A DNA stretch of 64,000 bases from Desulfobacterales bacterium (GTDB lineage: Bacteria > Desulfobacterota > Desulfobacteria > Desulfobacterales > JAQWFD01). The first letter of the stretch is position 1. Every line of letters starts with the position of its first letter. The notes under the pieces were generated by a model. That model made no database searches, had not been told where the DNA came from, and saw only the letters and a list, made by a program, of their open reading frames with translations. A program made the translations under genes and the position numbers. Below, one piece after another: positions 57,110-64,000 of the stretch. The stretch is from the NCBI GenBank assembly GCA_028704555.1, contig JAQWFD010000015.1:17993-81992 (forward strand). Reading direction: 5' to 3'.

Positions 57110-58147
57110 ATGACTCGTGTAGCCGTAGTCGGGGCAACCGGGTATGCCGGGGCCGAACTGGTCAGAATTCTGGCAGGCCATGATGATGTAAAATTGACTG
57201 TGTTAACATCCCGTCAGTATGCCGGAGTGCGATTTGACCATGTGTATCCGGCGATGAACGGAATTGTCGAACTCGAATGCGAAAATTTCTCGGTTGACCG
57301 CATTAGTGAAATGGCGGATGTCGTTTTCATGGCCCTTCCGCATAAGATTCCCATGCAGACCGTGCCGGAGTTGATCGATCGGGGAAAAAAAGTGGTCGAT
57401 CTTTCAGCGGATTTCAGGTTCAGGGATGTGGCCGTCTATGAAACCTATTATCAGCCCCACACTGCCGCTAAACTGCTTGAAACTTCTGTATACGGGCTTT
57501 GTGAGGTGTATGGCGATCAAATCCGGACCGCGAGACTGATTGGAAATCCCGGATGCTATCCCACCAGTATGCTGCTGCCTCTGATTCCCCTGATCAAACA
57601 CGAGATCATTGATCATCGTACGATCGTTGTGGATTCCAAATCCGGGGTCAGCGGTGCAGGGCGCTCTCTTTCTTTGGGGAGCCATTACTGCCAGGCGAAC
57701 GAGTCGTTCAAGGCGTATAAAGTCTGCCAGCATCGGCACACTCCGGAAATGGAAGAGGTATTGAGCCATGAAGCCGGGGAATCGGTCCATATTACCTTTG
57801 TCCCCCATCTGGTTCCCATGACACGGGGAATGCTTTCCACCATTTATGCGACCCTGACCAAACCGGTCAGCTCCGATGATATTCGAAACTGTCTTTCATC
57901 CTTTTACTCCGGACGATCCTTTGTCCGGATTTGCCCTGAAGGCAGTTTCCCGGATACGCTCCATGTCCGGGGTACCAATTATTGTGATATCGGTTTCAAA
58001 ATCGATCAGCGAACCCACCGGATTGTCATCGTTTCAGTCATCGACAATCTGGTGAAAGGCGCCGCCGGACAGGCCGTTCAGAATATGAATATCATGCTGG
58101 GGTTCGATGAGACCAGAGGACTGAATACCGTTCCGTATCCGCTGTAA
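57110..58147 (+). CDS. argC: N-acetyl-gamma-glutamyl-phosphate reductase
   Basis: 345 aa. Reduces N-acetylglutamyl phosphate in arginine biosynthesis with NADPH. N-terminal VAVVGATGYAGAELVRIL, catalytic Cys149 in GNPGCYPTS and HRHTPEMEEVL near 210. Start ATG at 57110 with AAGGAGATGAT immediately upstream. Followed by a hairpin terminator at 58190. Confidence 0.97.
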   Translation: MTRVAVVGATGYAGAELVRILAGHDDVKLTVLTSRQYAGVRFDHVYPAMNGIVELECENFSVDRISEMADVVFMALPHKIPMQTVPELIDRGKKVVDLSADFRFRDVAVYETYYQPHTAAKLLETSVYGLCEVYGDQIRTARLIGNPGCYPTSMLLPLIPLIKHEIIDHRTIVVDSKSGVSGAGRSLSLGSHYCQANESFKAYKVCQHRHTPEMEEVLSHEAGESVHITFVPHLVPMTRGMLSTIYATLTKPVSSDDIRNCLSSFYSGRSFVRICPEGSFPDTLHVRGTNYCDIGFKIDQRTHRIVIVSVIDNLVKGAAGQAVQNMNIMLGFDETRGLNTVPYPL

Positions 58148-58189
58148 AACAGCAACTTTCAGGTAGCAGGAAAAGCAGATCAAAATATT

Positions 58190-58222
58190 AAGGCCCTTCA
58201 TGTGAAAGGGCCTTTTTTCTTT
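58190..58222 (+). terminator. Rho-independent terminator after argC
   Basis: AAGGCCCTTCA and TGAAAGGGCCTT form a hairpin with a one-base bulge; then TTTTTTCTTTTTG. The end of the remnant frame at 58198 falls inside it. Confidence 0.75.
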
Positions 58223-58320
58223 TTGACAAATTTTGCAGCATCCGACTCTTCGGTTATGTTCAGCGCATAATACCACTGTATATTAAAGGCCAGTTGGTTT
58301 ACCGTTTCCTCATCGTTCAT
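58198..58320 (-). pseudogene. Possible transposase remnant
   Basis: The minus-strand frame ends MNDEETVNQLAFNIQWYYALNITEESDAAKFV, a stretch that resembles part of IS1182-like transposase N-termini (AFDIQWHYALDLTEESDA pattern from memory). Only about 40 residues remain before the argC terminator; the upstream part is an unrelated frame. Treated as a broken IS fragment, with moderate uncertainty. Confidence 0.45.
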
Positions 58321-58339
58321 TTTCAACCCCCAGCCCCCG

Positions 58340-58450
58340 CAAGGGTGGCGATACGCTTTGCTCTCTTGAGACACAGAGATCGCAGAGACCAGAGCCGGCT
58401 GTTTCAGTGCGCTGCGTTTTCTGCGTCTCGAGCGAAGCGGGCGGCAACTG
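58340..58450. repeat. Short inverted repeat, third family, copy 2
   Basis: Inverted halves CGCTTTGCTCTCTTGAGAC and GTCTCGAGCGAAGCGGGCGG around a loop with TCGCAGAGACC and TGCGTTTTCTG. Relative of the copy at 49309. Confidence 0.5.
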
Positions 58451-58480
58451 TTCTGCATAAAAAATAAGACACTGAATACC

Positions 58481-59785
58481 CTACACCCCAATCAGCCCGG
58501 GAAGAAACAGAGCGATTTGCGGAAACGGAATCAATAAAACTGTTGCAATGATCAGGGCGATGAGCAGCGGAATGACGCCTTTGAAAATGACCTGAAGCGG
58601 CACATCCCTGGCCACGCCACTGACTACATATACATTGATCCCAATCGGCGGGGTAATAACCCCGATCTGGGTGATCAGAACAATCAGAACTCCAAACCAT
58701 AACGGGTCATATCCAAAGTGGATGACGACCGGGTAAAAAATCGGAACGGTCAGCATGATCAGCGCCAGGGAATCGATGAAACAGCCTCCCGCCAGATAGA
58801 CCAGAATGATAAATCCCATGATCATATATGGCGGCAGGGCAAGTCCTGATATCCATGCGGCGATATCAAACGGAATACGGGATACGGCCAGGAAATGCCC
58901 GAAAATGGTTGCTCCGGTGACGATCACCAGAATCATGCAGGTGATTCGGGTGGTTTCACAAAGAGACGTGATAAATCCATCCCATGAGAGATTGCGTTTG
59001 AATACAGCCAGAATCAAGGTTCCAAAAGCACCCACGCCACCTGCCTCGGTGGGCGTAAAAAAACCCGCGAAAAGTCCCCCCATGACCAGAATAAATAAAA
59101 TGATCGTTTCAATGATACCCGTCAGGGAAGCAATTTTTTCTTTTAAGGAAAATTTTTTGCAACGTGGTGCCAGATCGGGTCTGATTGTAGTCCAAATCAC
59201 AATGGCCATAACAAAAAGCCCGGTAAGCATTATTCCGGGAAGAAGCCCCGCAATAAAAAGCTCTCCGATGGACTGCTCGGTCATGATCCCATAGACAATA
59301 AATATGATGCTGGGAGGAATCAATATCCCCAGGCTGCCTCCGGCTGCCACCACCCCGGTTGCCAGGCTGGGTTTGTAATGATAACGTTTCATTTCCGGAA
59401 GGGTGGCCGCAGCCATTGTTGCGGCAGTGGCATTGGTTGAGCCGCATATAGCGGAAAATCCGGCACAGGCGCCGATCGTGGCGATCGCCAGCCCGCCCGG
59501 CAGATGTCCCATGAATTTATAAGCGGTATCGAACAGCCTGCTGCTGATTCCAGAGTGAAATGCGAATTGCCCCATGAGTACAAACAGCGGAATGACCGTC
59601 AAATTATAGGAGCTGAATACGGAAAACACATCCCGGGCAATTAAATTCATTGACGCGTCAAAAGACACCAGAGACCCGAAGCCGATAAACCCGATCAAGG
59701 CCATCAGAAAACCGACCGGCATTTTTGAAAATATGAATAAAAATAAGGCGCTGATTCCAATTAAGCCGACAACTGTGGGGCTCAT
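58481..59785 (-). CDS. dctM: TRAP transporter large permease
   Basis: 434 aa, 12 hydrophobic segments, DctM family (IGACAGFSAICGSTNATAATMA, LGILIPPSIIFIVYGIMTEQS, GVITPPIGINVYV). Ends in FLPGLIGV near the repeat gap. With DctQ and DctP it forms a tripartite secondary importer of organic acids or related compounds, using ion gradients. dctQ overlaps its start by 4 nt. Confidence 0.95.
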   Translation of the reverse strand: MSPTVVGLIGISALFLFIFSKMPVGFLMALIGFIGFGSLVSFDASMNLIARDVFSVFSSYNLTVIPLFVLMGQFAFHSGISSRLFDTAYKFMGHLPGGLAIATIGACAGFSAICGSTNATAATMAAATLPEMKRYHYKPSLATGVVAAGGSLGILIPPSIIFIVYGIMTEQSIGELFIAGLLPGIMLTGLFVMAIVIWTTIRPDLAPRCKKFSLKEKIASLTGIIETIILFILVMGGLFAGFFTPTEAGGVGAFGTLILAVFKRNLSWDGFITSLCETTRITCMILVIVTGATIFGHFLAVSRIPFDIAAWISGLALPPYMIMGFIILVYLAGGCFIDSLALIMLTVPIFYPVVIHFGYDPLWFGVLIVLITQIGVITPPIGINVYVVSGVARDVPLQVIFKGVIPLLIALIIATVLLIPFPQIALFLPGLIGV

Positions 59786-60267
59786 CGTTCAATTATCCTT
59801 CCCAGTGATTGAAAAAAATCTGCTGCCAATACCAGGCAAAGAAGGCCGCATCCGATGGATATTCCATAAACAAACGGGTAAATGGGCATCTGAAGGGTCA
59901 ATGACACCTCCCCGGCAAGTTTAAGATCGGAGGCATATACGATACATTGCCAGGTGATCAGGCCGAACAGAGACATGGATAGCAGATTATTTACGATATT
60001 GATGCTGTGCTGAACACTGTCCGGCAGCTTTTGGACCAGAAATTCCACGGCGATATGTCCCTTTTCTGACGATGTATAGCCCAGGGAAAATGAGATGACA
60101 ATACATCCGAGCAGGCCAACCATTTCATATACCCCCGGGATGGGCGCAATGAACAGCCGGAGTAAAACATCGGCAGATGTCAGGAGCATCATCATCACAA
60201 TCGCGATGGCTGAAATCCAGTTGAACCTGTCGGCGATGAATCGAACATATTTTTTTAATCGAATCAT
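59782..60267 (-). CDS. dctQ: TRAP transporter small permease
   Basis: 161 aa with four transmembrane segments (WISAIAIVMMMLLTSADVLLRL, GLLGCIVISFSLGY, SMSLFGLITWQCIVYA, IGCGLLCLVLAADFF). Small membrane subunit of the TRAP transporter, 4-nt overlap with dctM. Its start lies 101 nt after dctP stop. Confidence 0.93.
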   Translation of the reverse strand: MIRLKKYVRFIADRFNWISAIAIVMMMLLTSADVLLRLFIAPIPGVYEMVGLLGCIVISFSLGYTSSEKGHIAVEFLVQKLPDSVQHSINIVNNLLSMSLFGLITWQCIVYASDLKLAGEVSLTLQMPIYPFVYGISIGCGLLCLVLAADFFQSLGRIIER

Positions 60268-60368
60268 TGTATACCTGATTGTAATGGATTATAATAAAAT
60301 CGTTTGGTTAATCTGAGCTCTGGCATGTGATCTCTGCCCCCAGATTAACCGTCCCCGGGTTGACGGAT

Positions 60369-61406
60369 TTATTTGAGATAAATTTTACTGTATTTGTCAA
60401 TCAGTTGTCTCAGTCCCGAAATCACCTTGCTACCGTCGATATTTTTTTTGCCGGATTCTGTTATGTAATTCTGAATAATCGGCTCTACCGCTGTTTCCCA
60501 TCGCTGTTGTTCATTATTGTCTATCTGAATAAATTCGTTGCCGAGACTGAGTGTATAGTTTTGGCCTTCAATATCAACCTTGTCCCATATATCGCCGTGA
60601 ACGTTAACCCATTCTTCGCTGACTTGCTGAATAATGGATTGGATTTTTTTTGGCAGTGAATTCCATTTGTTCCGGTTCATGACAACGAACATGGCCGTGG
60701 TGTAACCGATTGAATAACATCCTGTGGTGTACTTGATGACCTCAGCCTGCCTCCAGCCTTTAAGTGTTTCAATGGGAGCAAATGTTCCTTCGACCACGCC
60801 TTTCTGGAGTGCTTCGTAGGTTGACGGCTGAGGCATGGCAACCGGGATGGCGCCTAATACCTCAACGACTTTTGCACTGAGTCCGGTCGATCTGATTTTC
60901 ATTCCTTTCAAATCATCAATGGATTTAACCGCCTGTTTTGTATGCAGCAGACCGGGGCCGTGAGCATGAAGATAAAGCACTTTGACACCGGCTAACTCTT
61001 TGGGCTGAAAGGTGGTATAAAACTCGTTGGCGACATGAGTGGCGGTCTGACCGTTTGGATAACCCAGTGGAAGATCAATGGCTTCCATCATTGGAAAGCG
61101 CCCTCTGTTATATGCAAAACAGGACATTCCAATATCAGAAATTCCATTTTCAACTCCCTCATAACACTGATTGGCATTGGTCAATGTCCCACCGGGAAAG
61201 ACGGTAATCTTAACGGTGCCATTCGAGCGTTTTTCAACTTCCTTTGCCCACAACACACCGGCTTTGCATTGCTCATGTGTTGGGGGAAAAAAGATACTGT
61301 AAGTCAGATTGACAGGCCGGGCCATACTTACCGAAACGGTTTGGAATAAACTGGCAGCCATTGTTACACCAAAAATAATCACGAACAATACGGTTCTTTT
61401 CATCAT
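60369..61406 (-). CDS. dctP: TRAP transporter substrate-binding protein
   Basis: 345 aa with a Sec signal peptide (MMKRTVLFVIIFGVTMAASLFQTVSVSMA), then a DctP fold (FFPPTHEQCKAGVLWAKEVEKRSNGTVKITVFPGGTLT, LKGMKIRSTGLSAKVVEVLGAIPVAMPQPSTYEALQKGVVEGTFAPIETLKG). Captures the substrate in the periplasm; its nature (dicarboxylate, aromatic or other acid) is not clear. First gene of the dctPQM operon. Confidence 0.93.
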   Translation of the reverse strand: MMKRTVLFVIIFGVTMAASLFQTVSVSMARPVNLTYSIFFPPTHEQCKAGVLWAKEVEKRSNGTVKITVFPGGTLTNANQCYEGVENGISDIGMSCFAYNRGRFPMMEAIDLPLGYPNGQTATHVANEFYTTFQPKELAGVKVLYLHAHGPGLLHTKQAVKSIDDLKGMKIRSTGLSAKVVEVLGAIPVAMPQPSTYEALQKGVVEGTFAPIETLKGWRQAEVIKYTTGCYSIGYTTAMFVVMNRNKWNSLPKKIQSIIQQVSEEWVNVHGDIWDKVDIEGQNYTLSLGNEFIQIDNNEQQRWETAVEPIIQNYITESGKKNIDGSKVISGLRQLIDKYSKIYLK

Positions 61407-61928
61407 ATCCTCCGGAAAGATAAATCAGTATTTAATTTTAGTAACTTGTTGAATATAAAAATAAAAATAATACCAAGTCGCGCTACGGAATAATTCTGTG
61501 TTTTGGTCACGCCGGGAAAAGATGCAGATGTGTGATAGCCTGCTTACCCCCTTAACATGCGGATGGGGCAGCAGGCATTAATACATGTAGATAAATTCGG
61601 TGAGATTAAAAAAATAAATCATATTGCCTTCATTTGCATAAATCGTAAATTACTGTTTGAAGTCCTCTTTAATAGGTTTGATTTGGTTTTTTGTCAAGGA
61701 ATTTATAACCTTTGATGGCAAATTTGAGCCTGTGGTTCTGTGGCCACGGCATCAGGATGGATTGCCTTACGGTATTACGAGGTATTCCGAGGGTAATATT
61801 TTAAATGGTTTCTTGACTCCACTGCATTTACATTTTATTAATCACTTTTTTACTTGCACGTTCAATGCGCGTGGCATAAGGGGATCGGCGAAAAAAACTG
61901 TTACCATGACTTTTTGAAGGAGATGAAA
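61407..61928. other. Gap between dctP and folD, with a folD promoter candidate
   Basis: About 520 bases with no supported gene. A/T-rich near 61450 and 61610-61640. A TTGACT-17-TATTAA candidate promoter is at 61813-61841, about 88 nt upstream of folD. Confidence 0.45.
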
Positions 61929-62837
61929 ATGTCGGCAAGAATCATCAGTGGGACGGAAATCCGCGAACAGATACTCGATGAAATCGGTAAGGAAGTCGAA
62001 CAGATCAAAAGACAACATGGCGTGGTTCCGGGATTGGTGACGATTCTGATTGGTCAAAATGCAGCGTCGGTATCTTATGTCACGTTGAAAGCAAAAACTG
62101 CCGATCGATTGGGCTTTAACGAAATTCAGGAAAACCTTCCGGATACGGTTTCTGAAGAGCAATTGCTGAATTTGGTCTGTAAATATAACCGGGACGATTC
62201 AATTCATGGCATTCTGGTTCAACTGCCGCTTCCCGCGCATATCAATGAAAAGAAAGTCATTTATGCCATTGATCCGGATAAGGATGTCGATGGGTTCCAT
62301 CCGTTGAATATGGGACGTGTCATGCTTGGCGGATCGGAAATGAAATTTCCGCCCTGCACGCCGGCAGGCATTCAGGAGATGATCATGCGTGCAGGGATCC
62401 AGACAGACGGTGCGGAGGTGGTTGTGGTGGGACGTTCCAATATCGTCGGCAAACCCATCGCCAACATGCTGATGCAAAAAGGTAAGGGCGCAAATTCGAC
62501 GGTAACGGTGGTGCATACCGGCAGCAGGAACATAGAAAATCATTGCCGGCGGGCGGATATATTGATCGTTGCCGCCGGTGTTCCGGGTCTGGTAAAATCT
62601 GAATGGATAAAACCGGGCGCTTGCGTCATTGATGTCGGCGTTAATCGGGTGGGAGAAAAAATCAGTCTTAAAACAGGGAAAATGATTCCCGTGTTGCGTG
62701 GAGATGTCGATTTTGAAACTGCAAAAGATATTGCCGGCGCCATTACGCCGGTGCCTGGAGGGGTGGGGCCAATGACGATAACGATGCTGATGAAAAATAC
62801 GCTGGCGTCACTGAAATACCGGATCGGACTTCTTTGA
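61929..62837 (+). CDS. folD: Methylene-THF dehydrogenase / methenyl-THF cyclohydrolase
   Basis: 302 aa bifunctional enzyme of one-carbon metabolism. Catalytic Lys in SYVTLKAKTADRLGF, GILVQLPLPAHI, DVDGFHPLNMGR, PPCTPAGIQEM, and the NADP loop VVGRSNIVGKP. The frame extends upstream to 61854, but ATG at 61929 (MSARIISG) is favoured by AAGGAG 6 nt upstream. Makes 10-formyl-THF needed by fmt (33156-34091). Confidence 0.96.
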   Translation: MSARIISGTEIREQILDEIGKEVEQIKRQHGVVPGLVTILIGQNAASVSYVTLKAKTADRLGFNEIQENLPDTVSEEQLLNLVCKYNRDDSIHGILVQLPLPAHINEKKVIYAIDPDKDVDGFHPLNMGRVMLGGSEMKFPPCTPAGIQEMIMRAGIQTDGAEVVVVGRSNIVGKPIANMLMQKGKGANSTVTVVHTGSRNIENHCRRADILIVAAGVPGLVKSEWIKPGACVIDVGVNRVGEKISLKTGKMIPVLRGDVDFETAKDIAGAITPVPGGVGPMTITMLMKNTLASLKYRIGLL

Positions 62838-63245
62838 TTGCCTGCAGGCATCAGCGTTCAGACCTTTTTTTACCCCTCGATATTTGACATCGTAGTAAAA
62901 AAATTATTTGTGTTTCGTTTTATTCTGTGATTACGCAGTTTGTATAACATCCATTAATTTAATGAGATTTGTGGTTTTTTTGAGCTTTGTCTTATTTATT
63001 TTATTGTCTTTATTTTGACTTTTTACGAGTTCGTCATATTTGACTTTTTATGAGGTTATTCCGTAATTCGGGTTTTGGATTCTTGACAGCCTTGTTCAAA
63101 TTATGATAAAAAAATAATTTTAATATGAATAAAAATCGATGTTTATACAAAATATCAGGTGGTTAGTAGCTGAGAGCTGCCGCTGGAATAATTCTGATGA
63201 ACCGGACCTGTCCGGTCATATTCGGGGGTTTGATTAAACATAGCC
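62838..63245. other. A/T-rich gap upstream of the M23 peptidase gene
   Basis: About 400 bases with no gene. Holds a direct repeat TTGACTTTTTACGAG / TTGACTTTTTATGAG (63015 and 63048) and a TTGACA-18-TAAAAA promoter candidate at 63083-63112. Confidence 0.45.
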
Positions 63246-64000
63246 ATGCAGAGTAAAATTTTATTTATCATATCTGATGAAACCGGAAAAAGCCTCAGTA
63301 AAGTGGCCGCGACAAAAAAAATGCTGGCGGTGCTGGGCTTGTGTTTCGGTTTCTGCATGACGTTGCTGGGTTTTATCATCTATGATTATTACGGCCTTAA
63401 ACAGGATCTTGTTTGTCAGGACGATCTGGAACGGAAGGTCGCAGGACAATCAGATATAATTTATCAGCAGAAAAAGCAGGTCCGGAAGTTTGCTGCTGAA
63501 ATCAATACATTAAAGTCAGAATTGACCGTACTGAACGAGTTTCAGAAAAAAATCCGTATCATCGCCAATCTCGAAACTGACGGAGAACAGGATGGCTTAT
63601 TTGGGGTGGGCGGTCCAATGCCGGAGGATCTGGATCCGGACCTTTCATTCAAAGAGAATTCCGGCAGTCTGGTACGGGAGATGCACGAGCAGGTTGAACA
63701 GCTGAATACGGCCTCAGTCTCGCAGAAGAATGCTTTCGAGTCACTTCTTCAGGGACTGGAACTGAAACGTAACCTGCTGGCATGTACCCCTGCGATTCGT
63801 CCGACAAATGGCTGGATCAGCTCTAAATTCGGCTATAGAAAATCGCCCTTCACCAGTCTGAAAGAGCTGCACAGAGGGATTGATTTCGCCGCACCCAAAG
63901 GTACTCCGGTTGTTGCAACGGCAGATGGCGTGGTTACCTTTTCAGGTACCAAGGGTTTGCTCGGCAAACTGGTCGTGATTGACCATGGCCATGGACTGGT
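63246..64000 (+). CDS. M23-family peptidoglycan endopeptidase, 3'-truncated
   Basis: Runs off the window end; 251 residues seen. N-terminal transmembrane anchor (MLAVLGLCFGFCMTLLGFIIY), a coiled-coil (VRKFAAEINTLKSELTVLNEFQKKIR), and the start of the LytM domain with GWISSKFGYRKSPF, ELHRGIDFAAPKGTPVVATADGVV and IDHGHGL. Zinc ligands His and Asp in HRGIDF and the His of DHGHG are present. Likely a cell-wall hydrolase for growth or division. The start ATG at 63246 has no strong ribosome site. Confidence 0.9.
   Translation, partial: MQSKILFIISDETGKSLSKVAATKKMLAVLGLCFGFCMTLLGFIIYDYYGLKQDLVCQDDLERKVAGQSDIIYQQKKQVRKFAAEINTLKSELTVLNEFQKKIRIIANLETDGEQDGLFGVGGPMPEDLDPDLSFKENSGSLVREMHEQVEQLNTASVSQKNAFESLLQGLELKRNLLACTPAIRPTNGWISSKFGYRKSPFTSLKELHRGIDFAAPKGTPVVATADGVVTFSGTKGLLGKLVVIDHGHGL

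Overview
The window is a bacterial chromosome segment of moderate GC content, densely coded on both strands. No phage, plasmid or CRISPR locus is visible. Gene content points to a deltaproteobacterium of the Desulfobacterota, probably a Desulfobacterales-like anaerobe. This is inferred from an EF-G resembling mitochondrial EFG1, an HDOD/degenerate-EAL protein, a NIL-ferredoxin beside tRNA thiolation genes, large PAS hybrid kinases, a TRAP transporter and intergenic 7-nt-phase simple repeats. No 16S gene is present, so the placement stays an inference.

Layout. 1-1400: 3' end of a transaldolase-like gene, pgsA, then tRNA-Gly and tRNA-Cys with a promoter and terminator. 1474-8760: a complete minus-strand trp operon, trpE-G-D-C-F-B-A, preceded by a 31-residue leader peptide with three consecutive Trp codons and two tandem terminator hairpins. 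8867-16076: cinA, an HDOD protein, a small Cys-rich ORF, and an M48 lipoprotein protease/SPFH/zinc-ribbon operon. 16656-23395: a P-loop ATPase beside an EFG1-like fusA, azlCD, and a cupin-NUDIX-elbB operon. 23396-29532: a transporter-fused hybrid histidine kinase overlapping an HD-GYP response regulator. 29910-36969: def-fmt-rsmB-PASTA-rpe, an LPG-synthase-like membrane protein and ribF. 37079-42222: tRNA-Leu, small genes, a DHH phosphoesterase, and an operon of NIL-ferredoxin, mnmA and mtaB. 42775-46112: a HEAT-repeat gene and a TPR/HEPN gene flanked by copies of a short inverted-repeat element. 46464-56811: ileS, lspA, lgt, holA, a PAS hybrid kinase, pyk and a small ORF. 57110-64000: argC, a TRAP dctPQM operon, folD and the start of an M23 peptidase gene.

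Mobile and repeat content. One family of non-autonomous elements (MITE-like) with 23-bp terminal inverted repeats is present in two full-length copies (12606-12859, 45859-46112), one internally shorter copy (23089-23240) and one truncated copy (43681-43863). The first copy has a perfect 9-bp target duplication. A second palindromic element sits at 35872-36039, and a third inverted-repeat family at about 49309-49382 and 58340-58450. Heptanucleotide-phase simple repeats lie between many genes and in places run into reading frames.

The strongest discoveries are the trp attenuator with its leader peptide, the MITE family, and a HEPN-domain gene bracketed by MITE copies. Most other genes are conserved housekeeping functions.
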